Positions 29,686 to 37,709 of a stretch of DNA of 51,647 bases are shown piece after piece (the first letter of the stretch is position 1; every line of letters starts with the position of its first letter). Below the pieces are notes generated by a model, which saw only the letters and a list, made by a program, of their open reading frames with translations, was not told the DNA's origin and did no database searches. Location: positions 1 through 51,647 of the forward strand of contig NZ_JABFAJ010000008.1 of assembly GCF_013085345.1 (NCBI RefSeq). The letters are read 5' to 3'. The translations under genes and the position numbers were made by a program. The DNA is from Isoptericola sediminis. GTDB taxonomy: Bacteria > Actinomycetota > Actinomycetes > Actinomycetales > Cellulomonadaceae.

Positions 29686-30525
29686 TCAGTTGCCGACGCG
29701 GAAGCGCACGAAGCCGAGCAGCTGGCCGCCCGCCGCCTCGACGTGCTTGCCGACGGTCGTCTTGGTGTCCTTCGCCAGCGGCTGGTCCACCAGCACGGCC
29801 TCCTTGAAGAAGCCGTTGAGGCGACCCTCGACGATCTTCGGCAGCGCGGCCTCGGGCTTGCCCTCGGCGATCGACCGCTCGCGGGCGATCTCGCGCTCCT
29901 TCTCGACGATGTCGGCGGGGACGTCGTCGCGGGTCAGGTACTGCGGGGCCAGCGCGGCGATGTGCTGGGCCACGTCCTTGGCGACCTCCTCGCCCGCGGC
30001 GTCCGTCACGACCAGGACGCCGATCGACGGCGGCAGGTCCTTGGCGGTCTTGTGCAGGTAGGCGGTGACCTTCGGGCCCTCGACGCGCGCGACGCGGCGC
30101 AGCACGACCTTCTCACCCATGGTGGCGCCCTGGGCGGCGATCGTGTCGGCGACCGTGCTGTCACCGGCCGGGGCGGCCAGGGCCGACTCGGCGTCGGTGG
30201 CACCCGCGGCCGCGGCGGCCTGCAGCACCGTGTCGGCCAGCGCGACGAAGTTCTCGTTCTTGACGACGAAGTCCGTCTCCGCGTTCAGCTCGACCATCGT
30301 GGCGACCTGGCCGTCGGCAGCGTCGGTGATCGTCGCCGCGACGAGACCCTCGGAGGCGGTGTTGCCCTCGCGCTTGGCCGCCTTGGCCAGGCCCTTCTTG
30401 CGGATGATCTCGATGGCCTGGTCCGTGTTGCCGTCGGCCGCGTCGAGCGCCTTCTTGACGTCGAGCATGCCGGCGCCGGTGCGCTCACGCAGGGCCTTGA
30501 TGTCAGCGGCGGTGTAGTTCGCCAT
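29686..30525 (-). CDS. tsf: Elongation factor Ts
   Basis: 279 residues. EF-Ts is the nucleotide exchange factor for EF-Tu. The N-terminal UBA-like domain shows YTAADIKALRERTGAGMLDVKKAL and AIEIIRKKGLAKAAKREGN; the core shows ELNAETDFVVKNENFVALA (both family signatures) and the dimerisation region follows. The ATG at 30525 has GGAGGA upstream. It is downstream of rpsB after a 16-bp hairpin. Confidence 0.98.
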   Translation of the reverse strand: MANYTAADIKALRERTGAGMLDVKKALDAADGNTDQAIEIIRKKGLAKAAKREGNTASEGLVAATITDAADGQVATMVELNAETDFVVKNENFVALADTVLQAAAAAGATDAESALAAPAGDSTVADTIAAQGATMGEKVVLRRVARVEGPKVTAYLHKTAKDLPPSIGVLVVTDAAGEEVAKDVAQHIAALAPQYLTRDDVPADIVEKEREIARERSIAEGKPEAALPKIVEGRLNGFFKEAVLVDQPLAKDTKTTVGKHVEAAGGQLLGFVRFRVGN

Positions 30526-30564
30526 GGGGGATGTCCTCCGTGCTGGTGTGCGGTGGGCGGTGAG

Positions 30565-30600
30565 GCGGCGGGCCGGTCGTCGTGACGACCGGCCCGCCGC
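30565..30600 (-). terminator. 16-bp hairpin between rpsB and tsf
   Basis: GCGGCGGGCCGGTCGT (30565-30580) pairs perfectly with ACGACCGGCCCGCCGC (30585-30600) around CGTG, starting 3 bp after the rpsB stop on the minus strand. This resembles the rpsB-tsf intergenic attenuator known in other bacteria and would set the S2 to EF-Ts ratio. Confidence 0.7.
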
Positions 30601-30603
30601 GGC

Positions 30604-31551
30604 TCACTCGGACTTCTCGGTCTTGGCCTCGGCCTCGGGCTCGGCCACGGCGACGGCCTCGGCGGCCGGAGCGGCGTCGGCACCCGGGGCGACGGCGTCC
30701 CCGGAGCCCGTGGCACCCTCGATCGCGGCGGCGCCCTCGGCCGGCGCGACCGGCTGCGCGGCGTCGGCGGCCTGGTCGCCCTCGGCGCCGGCGAGGAGCT
30801 CGCGCTCCCACTCGGCCAGCGGCTCGGACTCCTCGGGGGCCGACTCGCCCTTCTTGCCGGAGGCGCGCTGCATGAGGCCCTCGGCGACGGCGTCCGCGAT
30901 CACGCGGGTGAGCAGCGTGACGGAGCGGATGGCGTCGTCGTTGCCCGGGATGGCGTAGTCGACCAGGTCGGGGTCGCAGTTCGTGTCGAGGATCGCCACG
31001 ACGGGGATGCCCAGCTTGCGGGCCTCGTCGACGGCGAGGTGCTCCTTGTTGGTGTCCACGATCCACACGGCCGACGGCGTCTTGGCCATGTCGCGGATAC
31101 CGCCCAGCGTGCGCGAGAGCTTGTCCTTCTCGCGGCGCAGGACCAGGAGCTCCTTCTTCGTCAGGCCGGAACCGGCGACGTCGTCGAAGTCGATCTCCTC
31201 GAGCTCCTTGAGGCGCTGGAGACGCTTGTGCACGGTGGTGAAGTTCGTCAGCATGCCACCGAGCCAGCGGTGGTTGACGTACGGCATCCCCACACGCGAG
31301 GACTGCTCGGCGATGGCCTCCTGGGCCTGCTTCTTGGTGCCGACGAACAGGATCGTGCCGCCGTGGGCGACCGTCTCCTTGACGAACTCGTAGGAGCGGT
31401 CGATGTACGACAGCGACTGCTGCAGGTCGACGATGTAGATGCCGTTGCGCTCGGTGAAGATGAAGCGCTTCATCTTCGGGTTCCAACGGCGGGTCTGGTG
31501 CCCGAAGTGGACACCGCTCTCGAGGAGCTGACGCATGGTCACGACGGCCAT
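30604..31551 (-). CDS. rpsB: 30S ribosomal protein S2
   Basis: 315 residues. The S2 core (about 1-240) has [59 protein letters not shown] and [18 protein letters not shown]. The last 70 or so residues are an acidic Ala/Glu-rich tail, longer than in E. coli but typical of actinomycetes. The ATG at 31551 has AAAGGA 7 nt upstream, and a bulged hairpin sits just above that site in the leader. Confidence 0.97.
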   Translation of the reverse strand: MAVVTMRQLLESGVHFGHQTRRWNPKMKRFIFTERNGIYIVDLQQSLSYIDRSYEFVKETVAHGGTILFVGTKKQAQEAIAEQSSRVGMPYVNHRWLGGMLTNFTTVHKRLQRLKELEEIDFDDVAGSGLTKKELLVLRREKDKLSRTLGGIRDMAKTPSAVWIVDTNKEHLAVDEARKLGIPVVAILDTNCDPDLVDYAIPGNDDAIRSVTLLTRVIADAVAEGLMQRASGKKGESAPEESEPLAEWERELLAGAEGDQAADAAQPVAPAEGAAAIEGATGSGDAVAPGADAAPAAEAVAVAEPEAEAKTEKSE

Positions 31552-31568
31552 GGCTGGTCCTTTCGCCG

Positions 31569-31596
31569 TGCGGCCCGGGATCCACCCGGTGCCGCA
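31569..31596 (-). promoter_or_regulatory. Hairpin in rpsB 5' leader next to the ribosome-binding site
   Basis: TGCGGCCCGGG (31569-31579) pairs with CCCGGTGCCGCA (31585-31596), 11 pairs with one bulged base and an ATCCA loop. It ends 6 nt before the AAAGGA site of rpsB. Position and structure suit a translational operator for S2 autoregulation, known for rpsB leaders elsewhere; here it is inference. Confidence 0.45.
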
Positions 31597-31871
31597 CGCA
31601 TCGGGCGACCGCCGACGTCGTCGACGGTCGCAGGTGCTTCGGTTGTCGGTGGTGGGCATCGGGCCCGGCCACCCCTGGCGCCACGCCGCCCCGGCACCGC
31701 ACCCGTGGGATGCGGACCGCTGCCGTGGTGGCGGTGCCCGACGATCCCTGGGGGACCGTGCCGGGCACCACGTGACGCGCGATGTCGACCCTCCGCGCCG
31801 GACCGCGTCTCGCGCACGCGTCGACGACGCGAGGAACGAGGCGGGAGCGGACACGACTGGTCGCAGCCAGC

Positions 31872-31877
31872 AGTCTA
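31872..31877 (-). promoter_or_regulatory. Candidate -10 for rpsB-tsf
   Basis: TAGACT on the minus strand fits TANNNT. It would give a leader of about 315 nt. No clear TTGAC -35 is present. Confidence 0.35.
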
Positions 31878-32012
31878 CCCGACACGACCGCGACCGACGG
31901 ACGGTCGCCGGGGTGTTCTCGCGCACGTCGGCGGCCACGCCCCGTCCGCCTCGTCCACAGTCTCCGGGAGGCGGCGGAGCATCGGCGCGCCCCGCCACGG
32001 CACGGTGTCGTC

Positions 32013-32612
32013 ATGGCTCCGCACCGCCCCCCGGCCCGCCGCGCACGAGGACGCACCACGGTGTCGCGCGCGGCGGTGGTGGTCCTGCTGTCGGCGCTCG
32101 TCCTCGGGGTCGTACCGGCCGGCCCCGCCCCCACGCCGTCGGCCGCCGTGTCGCGCGCCGGCGCGGCTCTCTCCCCCGGGCTCGTCTCCTCACCCCTGCC
32201 CGCCGGGCCGTGGGAGCTGCCACACCCGGGTCCGGTGCTGGCGCAGGCCGACCTGCCGGCCGAGCCGTGGCGACCCGGTCACCGGGGCGTCGACCTGGCG
32301 GCCGACCCCGGCGATCTGGTCCGGGCGCCCGCGACGGGCCGGGTCGTCTTCGCCGGCCGGGTCGGCGACAAACCCGTGGTCGTGGTCCGTCACGGGGAGC
32401 TGCGGTCGACGTTCGAACCCGCGACCGCGCTCGGCGCGGTGGGCGACCACGTCGACCGCGGCTCCCCCGTCGCCGTCGTCGCCGCGGACGCCCGGTCGCA
32501 CTGCGGCCGGCAGGGTTGCCTGCACTGGGGCGTCCGGCGCGGTGACCGCTACCTCGACCCGCTGCTCCTCGTCGGCCTCGCGGCACCCGTGGTGCTGCTG
32601 CCACGAGGGTGA
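32013..32612 (+). CDS. Secreted M23-family (LytM-like) peptidase
   Basis: 199 residues. An Arg-rich n-region and a hydrophobic stretch (about 16-37) form a signal peptide or anchor. The M23 domain (about 85-180) has GHRGVDLAA, supplying H90 and D94, then APATGRVVFAGRVGDKPVVVV and the C-terminal GCLHWGVRRGDRYLDPL. The usual HxH is reduced to CLH: the first His is Cys169 and only H171 remains. This is common in the short actinobacterial group found between rpsB and the whiG/xerC region. Peptidoglycan cleavage or binding outside the membrane is expected. It converges with xerC 16 bp away. Confidence 0.85.
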   Translation: MAPHRPPARRARGRTTVSRAAVVVLLSALVLGVVPAGPAPTPSAAVSRAGAALSPGLVSSPLPAGPWELPHPGPVLAQADLPAEPWRPGHRGVDLAADPGDLVRAPATGRVVFAGRVGDKPVVVVRHGELRSTFEPATALGAVGDHVDRGSPVAVVAADARSHCGRQGCLHWGVRRGDRYLDPLLLVGLAAPVVLLPRG

Positions 32613-32628
32613 GCGGCTCGCCGGCCCC

Positions 32629-33573
32629 TCACGCCCGGGGGAACGCCTGCTCGAAGACCCGGCGCAGCCGTTCGGCGTCCACGTGCGTGTAGCGCTGCGT
32701 CGTGCCCAGGTCGGCGTGGCCCAGCACCTCCTGCACCGAGCGCAGGTCGGACCCGCCGGCCAGCAGGTGCGTCGCGGCCGAGTGCCGCAGGGCGTGCGGC
32801 GCGACGTCGTCGACCTCGGCCCGGTCCGCCAGCCGGTGCACGGCGTCGCGGGCCTGGCGCTGTCCCCAGCGACCACCGCGGTCGCCGAGGAAGAGCGCCG
32901 TCGGGGAGTCCGCCCGGACGAGCTCCGGCCGTCCCTCGGCGAGCCAAGCCCGCAGCGCCCGCGCCGCGGGGACACCGAAGGGGACGACACGCTCCTTTCC
33001 CCCCTTGCCGAGCACCCGGACGATCCGTTCGGCGACGTCCACGTCCGTGGTGTCGACCGCCGTGAGCTCGCCCACGCGAACGCCGGACCCGTAGAGGAGC
33101 TCGGCCGCCGCCCACGCCCGCAACGCAGCCGGCCGGTCCTCGGGCTCGGCCGCCTCCGCGTCCGATCGCGCGGTGTCGAGCAACCGGGCGGCGGCCTGCG
33201 TCGACAGCACGGTCGGCAGCGTCCGCGGGACGCGCGGGTTGGCCAGCCGCGCCGACGGGTCGTGGGCGAGGAGTCCCTCGTGGTGCGCCCAGCGCAGGAA
33301 GGCCCGCGCCGCCGCCCCCCGGCGGGCCAGGGTCGCCCGGGCCAGGCCCCGGTCCGCCTGGGCACCCAGCCAACCGCGCAGCATCGTCAGGTCGACCCCG
33401 TCCAGGTCGGCCGCACCGTGCCGGACGGCGTACCGGAGCAGCGCGGTGACGTCGGCGCGGTAGGCGCGACGGGTGTGCGCCGAGTGTCCCTGCCGCGTGG
33501 CCAGGTGCCGCGAGAAGTCGTCCACCGCGCCGGCGAGCGCGGTGGGCAGCGGCGGGACGTCCGGGTCGGTCAT
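32629..33573 (-). CDS. xerC: Tyrosine recombinase XerC
   Basis: 314 residues. The host Xer recombinase resolves chromosome dimers at dif. The N-terminal core-binding domain spans about 10-105. The catalytic domain carries GSGVRVGEL (Arg), HALRHSAATHLL (His, Arg) and LGHADLGTTQRYTH (His, Tyr nucleophile). Length and position after dprA are typical of the host enzyme, so it is not part of the nearby mobile element. The gap to dprA is 83 bp. Confidence 0.93.
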   Translation of the reverse strand: MTDPDVPPLPTALAGAVDDFSRHLATRQGHSAHTRRAYRADVTALLRYAVRHGAADLDGVDLTMLRGWLGAQADRGLARATLARRGAAARAFLRWAHHEGLLAHDPSARLANPRVPRTLPTVLSTQAAARLLDTARSDAEAAEPEDRPAALRAWAAAELLYGSGVRVGELTAVDTTDVDVAERIVRVLGKGGKERVVPFGVPAARALRAWLAEGRPELVRADSPTALFLGDRGGRWGQRQARDAVHRLADRAEVDDVAPHALRHSAATHLLAGGSDLRSVQEVLGHADLGTTQRYTHVDAERLRRVFEQAFPRA

Positions 33574-33656
33574 CGGGGTCAGTCTGCCCCGCGACGGCAC
33601 GGTGACGCCGCAGGTCGTCCGGCGTTTCCTCCCGTGGACGCGGCGACCCTCGGACC

Positions 33657-34931
33657 TCACCGGACCCACGACCACCGACCCGCGTCGCAGCGTGCCAGTC
33701 CGCGGCGCTCGAACCCTCCCAGCAGCGTCAGCACCCGTCGGGGGGAGAGCCCGGCGCTGCGGGCGAGGCCGTCGACCGTGGCGCCCGAGCGCAGGGGCAG
33801 GGCGTCCCGCAGCATCCGCTCGTCCGGCCCGAGCTCGCCGAGGAGGTCGTCGCCGTCCGCCGGGCCGTCGGGCTCGGCGTCATGGCCGATCCGGCCGGCC
33901 AGCTCGGCCACCTCCGCCGCCGAGGTCACACAGACGGCGGCACCGTCCCGCAGCAGGCCGTGGCACCCCGCGGACGCCATCGACGTCACCGGTCCCGGCA
34001 CCGCTCCGAGCGGGCGCAGCAGGTCCGCCGCCCGGCGCGCCGTCGACAGCGCGCCGGACCGTCGGGCCGCCTCCACGACGACGGTGGCCCTCGTCAGCGC
34101 CGCGATGAGCCGGTTGCGGGCGAGGAACCGCTGGCGGAAGGGCGCCGACCCCGGCGGGACCTCGCTGAGCACCGCACCGCCGTCGTCGACCGTACGGCGC
34201 AGCAACCCGTCGTTGCCCTGGGGGTAGTACCGGTCCACACCTCCGGCGAGCACGGCGCAGGTGGTCCCGGCGGCCGCGAGCGCCCCGCGGTGCGCGGAGG
34301 CGTCGATGCCGTACGCGCCGCCGGACACGACCGTGAACCCCCGGTCGGCGAGCCCCGCGGCGAGCTCCTCGGTGACACGCTCGCCGTACCTGGTCGAGGC
34401 GCGCGACCCGACCAGCGCCACCGAGCGCTCGGCCCAGGCGGCCACGTCGGCACGTCCGCGCACCCACAGGGCGAACGGCGCCGTCGGGCCGAGGTCCGCG
34501 AACGCGGCCGGCCAGTGCGGGTCGTCCCGGGTGACCAGCGCTCCACCGCACCGCTCGAGGACCCGGAGCTCGCGGCGCGGGTCGAGGCTGTCCAGTCGGG
34601 GTGCCCAGCGCCGGACGGCGGCAGCGAGCCGCGACACCGCGTCGGCTCCGTCCCGGACACCCGGGGACGGGCCACCTGGCACCGTCGGCGACTCCGGGAG
34701 GGGCAGCCGGTCGATCCGGGCGGCCCGCCACGCCCCGGCCGGGTCGGTCGCGGCGTCGACGAGCCAGCGCAGTGCGCCGGCGGCACCGAGGTGCTCGACG
34801 AGTGCGCCGGCCACGACGTCCCCGGGTTCGGCGACCCGGCTCCAGGCGGCGGCCGCCAGCACCGGGTCGTCGAGGTCGAAGCGCACGGCGGGCCGGGACG
34901 GCGACGTGGAGCCGCGGCGCGGTTCAGCCAC
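33657..34931 (-). CDS. dprA: DNA-processing protein DprA
   Basis: About 424 residues from the GTG at 34931, which overlaps the comM stop by 8 bp (GTGGCTGA), so translation was coupled to comM. DprA loads RecA on incoming single-stranded DNA during transformation. After a helical N-terminal region (about 1-110), the extended Rossmann fold shows WVRGRADVAAWAERSVALVGSRAST, SGGAYGIDASAHRGAL, LAGGVDRYYPQGNDGLLRR, RNRLIAALTRATVVVEAARRSG, and a C-terminal winged helix (LARSAGLSPRRVLTLLGGFE). It is intact but now lies behind the element insertion. Confidence 0.95.
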   Translation of the reverse strand: MAEPRRGSTSPSRPAVRFDLDDPVLAAAAWSRVAEPGDVVAGALVEHLGAAGALRWLVDAATDPAGAWRAARIDRLPLPESPTVPGGPSPGVRDGADAVSRLAAAVRRWAPRLDSLDPRRELRVLERCGGALVTRDDPHWPAAFADLGPTAPFALWVRGRADVAAWAERSVALVGSRASTRYGERVTEELAAGLADRGFTVVSGGAYGIDASAHRGALAAAGTTCAVLAGGVDRYYPQGNDGLLRRTVDDGGAVLSEVPPGSAPFRQRFLARNRLIAALTRATVVVEAARRSGALSTARRAADLLRPLGAVPGPVTSMASAGCHGLLRDGAAVCVTSAAEVAELAGRIGHDAEPDGPADGDDLLGELGPDERMLRDALPLRSGATVDGLARSAGLSPRRVLTLLGGFERRGLARCDAGRWSWVR

Positions 34932-35541
34932 GGGGTCCTGCCGATCTGAGCGCCAGCGCGGTGTCCACGTCGGCCCGGCCGGGCAGGTCGCGCCCGTCGA
35001 GGTCGGCCACGGTCCACGCGACGCGCAGCACCCGGTGGGCGCCGCGCAGGGACAGCCCGCCGTCGTCGACCAGCCGTTCGACGGGACCGAGCACGGCACG
35101 TTCCTTCCCCAGCCTGTCGTGCAGCCAGGGTCCGGGCAGCTCGGCGTTGGTGCGCCACGGGGTGCCGCGCAGCCGCTCCCGGGCCCGCCCACGCGCGACG
35201 GCGACACGGTCCGCGACGACGCGGGTCGACTCACCCGCCCCGCCGAGCAGTCGGTCGGCACGGCTGGGGCCCGTGACGTGCACCCGGAGGTCCACCCGGT
35301 CGAGCAGAGGGCCGGAGAGCCGCGCCAGGTAGCGACGTCGCGCGGTCACCGTGCACGTGCAGTCCTGGCCCGCACGGGTGTCGGACATGCCGCACGGGCA
35401 GGGGTTGGCGGCGAGCACGAGCTGGAACCGGGCCGGGTAGCGGGCGGCGCCCCCGCTGCGGTGGAGCACCAGCTCACCGGACTCCAGGGGCTGCCGCAGG
35501 GTCTGCAGCACCCGGGGCGAGAACTCGGGCGCCTCGTCGAG
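34924..35541 (-). pseudogene. comM: comM 3' fragment (C-terminal part of Mg-chelatase-like AAA+ protein)
   Basis: This is the downstream part of the interrupted gene, about 205 codons. It continues the ComM frame immediately after the att core with APEFSPRVLQTLRQPLESGELVLHRSGG, then ANPCPCG with the Cys cluster, YLARLSGPLLDRVDLRVHV (sensor and arginine-finger region) and the C-terminal helical domain ending ADVDTALALR. The frame matches the 5' fragment ending at 48216. Upstream of the core the frame runs antisense through the element's first gene, so no native start remains. It overlaps dprA by 8 bp. Confidence 0.93.
35531..35541. other. Left attachment-site core
   Basis: GCCTCGTCGAG, identical to 48216-48226. 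To the left is comM (GAACTCGGGC, antisense of codons for PEF); to the right is element sequence including CTGACAC at 35551-35557, one arm of the reconstructed attP dyad. Confidence 0.85.
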
Positions 35542-35573
35542 AGAACGAGACTGACACTCGACCAGCAAGAAGA

Positions 35574-35604
35574 GCCCCCGCGACGGTTGCAGCCGTCCGG
35601 GGGC
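35574..35604 (-). terminator. Hairpin at the left end of the element
   Basis: GCCCCCGCGACGG (35574-35586) pairs with CCGTCCGGGGGC (35593-35604), one bulge and a TTGCAG loop. In the minus direction it is followed by the pyrimidine-rich CTCTTCTTGC, so it could terminate leftward transcripts before they reach the comM remnant and dprA. Alternatively it is a leader hairpin of the gene at 35626. Confidence 0.45.
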
Positions 35605-35625
35605 ATGGCCGGGAGGTAGCCCGAC

Positions 35626-36210
35626 TTGAGTCACCTTACTGCGCACGCACCCACTCGCGACATCCTGACGAGCCTCGCCCGCGCTGGCTGGGGAGACCTC
35701 GCAGGCGCCGAGCACAAGGGCACCAGGGCCCTGCTCCGCGCCCTTGTCGACCTCCTGCCCTACGGCTCCGGCGAAGGACTGGTGACCGCCCCGCAGCTCG
35801 CCGACGTCTCGGGCTACTCCGAGCGCTGGGTCCGCTCCCGCCTCCTCGAACTCGAACGAGTTGGCCTGATCCTCTGGCAGCGCGGCGGAGTCGTGGCCGG
35901 TCGCTGCGTCCCGTCCCACATCCGCATCGTCAAGAGCGCCGTCCTGGCCCTGATCGGCATGGCCCGCAAGGTCAAGGACTCAGCGGTCGGCGTCCGTCGC
36001 CGCCTGACTCAGGAGCGCATCGCCGGCCTGTCCTACGTCGTGGGGCGACGACGCTCGTCCATCCGGAACCAGGTGCAGGCCTCCTCCCCTACTCGGGGAA
36101 GCCTCCCGGCGGTTCCCCGCCGTGCTTCTTCGGCTGACGACGAGTGCGAGCACGGCGACCCGCGAGGGTCGCGGTACTGCGCGCTGTGCCGCCACAGCCT
36201 TCCCGCCTGA
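35626..36210 (+). CDS. Winged-helix DNA-binding protein with C-terminal zinc-ribbon motif
   Basis: 194 residues from a TTG at 35626, chosen because GGGAGG lies 9 nt upstream. A winged-helix domain at about 25-100 reads GTRALLRALVDLLPYGSGEG then TAPQLADVSGYSERWVRSRLLELERVGLI, with a clear recognition helix. The C-terminus has CEHGDPRGSRYCALCRHSLP (about 174-193), a CxH...CxxC mini-ribbon. It is the leftmost gene of the element and reads away from the att site. It may regulate the element or be a reduced replication-type protein; no initiator motif is seen. Confidence 0.7.
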   Translation: MSHLTAHAPTRDILTSLARAGWGDLAGAEHKGTRALLRALVDLLPYGSGEGLVTAPQLADVSGYSERWVRSRLLELERVGLILWQRGGVVAGRCVPSHIRIVKSAVLALIGMARKVKDSAVGVRRRLTQERIAGLSYVVGRRRSSIRNQVQASSPTRGSLPAVPRRASSADDECEHGDPRGSRYCALCRHSLPA

Positions 36211-36237
36211 ACCACCAACCACACCAAGGAGAACAAG

Positions 36238-36567
36238 ATGAGCATCCCCCAAACCCAGCAGCACTCTCCCGAGGCCGAGACCGCCTACCTCCACCTCGCC
36301 GAGGTCATGGCCGAGGCGAACAAGACCATCACCTTCGCCGGCCTGACCACTGGGAGCATCTCCCCCGACGTCGCGCGGGAGGCCTCCGACCGGGCCGTGC
36401 GCCGCGCCACCGTGGCCTACAAGCGCCTGCTGGCCGACAGCGACGACGAGAAGATCGAGAAGGTCCTCGCTCAGATCCTGGCCGAGCTCACCGTGTCGAC
36501 TGCCGCCACCTGGGTCGACATGTTCCACGACGCGATCTTCAACACGCCCCGGAGCCACGATCAGTGA
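36238..36567 (+). CDS. Hypothetical element protein
   Basis: 109 residues, no family recognised. It is mostly helical and acidic to neutral: ETAYLHLAEVMAEANKTITF, then DRAVRRATVAYKRLLAD and EKIEKVLAQILAELTVSTAATW. The ATG at 36238 follows AAGGAGAACAAG, giving a good site. It starts 28 bp after the winged-helix gene and overlaps the DUF2637 gene by 4 bp (GTGA), so the three form an operon. Confidence 0.75.
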   Translation: MSIPQTQQHSPEAETAYLHLAEVMAEANKTITFAGLTTGSISPDVAREASDRAVRRATVAYKRLLADSDDEKIEKVLAQILAELTVSTAATWVDMFHDAIFNTPRSHDQ

Positions 36568-37265
36568 GCCACACCCGCATCAACCCCGACTCCCGGCCCG
36601 TCCTGCTGACCATCGCCGCCGGCACCGGACTCGTATTCCTCGCTTCGTTCGCGCTGTCCTTCAATGCACTCGTCGACGTCTCCAGTTGGGCCAGTGTCCC
36701 CGCCTACCTCGCGCCCGCCGTACCGGTGATGCTCGACGTCGCCCTGATCGTCTACAGCCTGTCCGCTCTCGTCCGACGAGCCCGGGGACAGTCGGCACGG
36801 TTCTCCTGGTTCCTCCTGACCTTCTTCACCACAGTGTCGCTGCTCGGAAACGCCGCACACTCCCTTGGCGTCCCCGAGCTCGCTCAGCCAGTCGTCGGGA
36901 CCGTCGTCGTCGCACTCGCACCGGTCGCAGCTCTCGCGGCCCTGGAGAACCTGGCGGGCCTGATCGTGGCCTCGCCGCAGGCTCGCGCTCGCCTAGCCAA
37001 CGGGGACGGCATTGACTCCCCGAACAACGTCGTTCTACTCCACGAGCAGTCCGACGTAGAGGCCGACGAACTCGACCTACTCGGGACACTCGCCAGCGAC
37101 CACCCCCAGTCCAAGCGCACCCGCGACAACCTCGTCACGATCATGGAGATGAGGCGCGGGGGCGCACGGCTTGCCGACATCGCCGAGTCGGTGGGCATGT
37201 CCACCACCCTGGTGAAGACTGCTCTCCGGGACATGCAAGCCGCTGGGCTGATGCGTCCTGCGTAA
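36564..37265 (+). CDS. DUF2637 four-TM protein with fused C-terminal HTH
   Basis: 233 residues from the GTG at 36564. Four TM helices lie at about 12-33, 43-65, 73-95 and 100-130, matching DUF2637, a family seen on actinobacterial conjugative plasmids and integrative elements. A soluble C-terminus follows: a linker, then an HTH of about 55 residues (KRTRDNLVTIMEMRRGGARL, DIAESVGMSTTLVKTALRDM). This would be a membrane-tethered DNA-binding protein. No transfer ATPase lies nearby. The longer open frame starting at 36144 overlaps two genes and is not used. Confidence 0.8.
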   Translation: MSHTRINPDSRPVLLTIAAGTGLVFLASFALSFNALVDVSSWASVPAYLAPAVPVMLDVALIVYSLSALVRRARGQSARFSWFLLTFFTTVSLLGNAAHSLGVPELAQPVVGTVVVALAPVAALAALENLAGLIVASPQARARLANGDGIDSPNNVVLLHEQSDVEADELDLLGTLASDHPQSKRTRDNLVTIMEMRRGGARLADIAESVGMSTTLVKTALRDMQAAGLMRPA

Positions 37266-37272
37266 TGCGAGG

Positions 37273-37692
37273 TCAGGCCGACAGCAGCACCGAATCCACG
37301 CGATCCGCCGCGTCCTGCGGCGCCTCGTGCTCCCAAACTCGAAGCACGGTCCACCCAGCAGCAGCAAGGTCGGCATCGCTACGCCTATCACGCTCAACGT
37401 TCCCCCGAAGCTTCTCTGCCCACCAGTCAGAGTTGGTGCGGGGCGCTCGAAGGTGCTCGGGGCATGAGTGCCAGAAGCAGCCATCGACGAAGACGACAAG
37501 TCGAGCGCGGGGGAAGACGAGGTCTGGACGACGACGGCCCGGAAGTACGGCCCGGTCCACGAAGTACCGACGCCCCCGCCGGTGAAGCTCACGCCGCAGA
37601 GCGAGCTCGGGCTTGGTGTCGCGTGACCGCACCTGAGCCATGCGAGCGCTGACGACGGGATCGACTCGCCGTGACACCTGCTCCTGACTCAT
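37273..37692 (-). CDS. vsr: Very short patch repair (Vsr) endonuclease
   Basis: 139 residues, the family length. Vsr nicks T:G mismatches arising by deamination of 5-methylcytosine at the cognate methyltransferase site. Motifs: RMAQVRSRDTKPELALRREL (N-terminal helix), RRPDLVFPRARLVVFVDGCF with the catalytic Asp57, then WHSCPEH with H75 and H80. NSDWWAEKLRGNVERDRR and GWTVLRVWEHE complete the fold. The ATG at 37692 is 17 bp past the restriction gene stop, so it is the third gene of the RM operon. It converges with DUF2637, 7 bp apart. Confidence 0.95.
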   Translation of the reverse strand: MSQEQVSRRVDPVVSARMAQVRSRDTKPELALRRELHRRGRRYFVDRAVLPGRRRPDLVFPRARLVVFVDGCFWHSCPEHLRAPRTNSDWWAEKLRGNVERDRRSDADLAAAGWTVLRVWEHEAPQDAADRVDSVLLSA

Positions 37693-37709
37693 GATTACAG
37701 CATGCCTCG

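Larger units (their letters stand above)
31552..32012. other. 461-bp divergent intergenic region, rpsB leader and M23 upstream region
   Basis: No gene is supported here; open frames are shadows. On the minus strand it holds the rpsB leader with the hairpin at 31569-31596 and a TAGACT -10 candidate at 31877-31872, implying a leader of about 315 nt. Other imperfect GC-rich dyads are present (for example CGACCG...CGGTCG near 31606-31630). No clear promoter was recognised for the M23 gene. Confidence 0.6.

Noticed and set aside
32629-33573. XerC as the element's integrase
   Set aside because: It is outside the att-bounded segment, in the conserved dprA-xerC host position, and a full serine integrase lies inside the element.
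31039-34227. 1062-codon plus-strand open frame, and similar very long ones at 6224-8716, 12173-14476 and 18358-21120
   Set aside because: They run antisense through rpsB, xerC, dprA, pnp, infB and proS, have His/Arg/Gly/Asp-biased composition typical of reverse frames in GC-rich DNA, and match no family.
35531-35541. tRNA gene as integration target
   Set aside because: The duplicated core lies in comM codons; no cloverleaf or T-loop motif is present near either end.
34924-35919. A 331-residue gene spanning the left element end
   Set aside because: The first 126 codons are antisense to the winged-helix gene; only the part after the att core is ComM.
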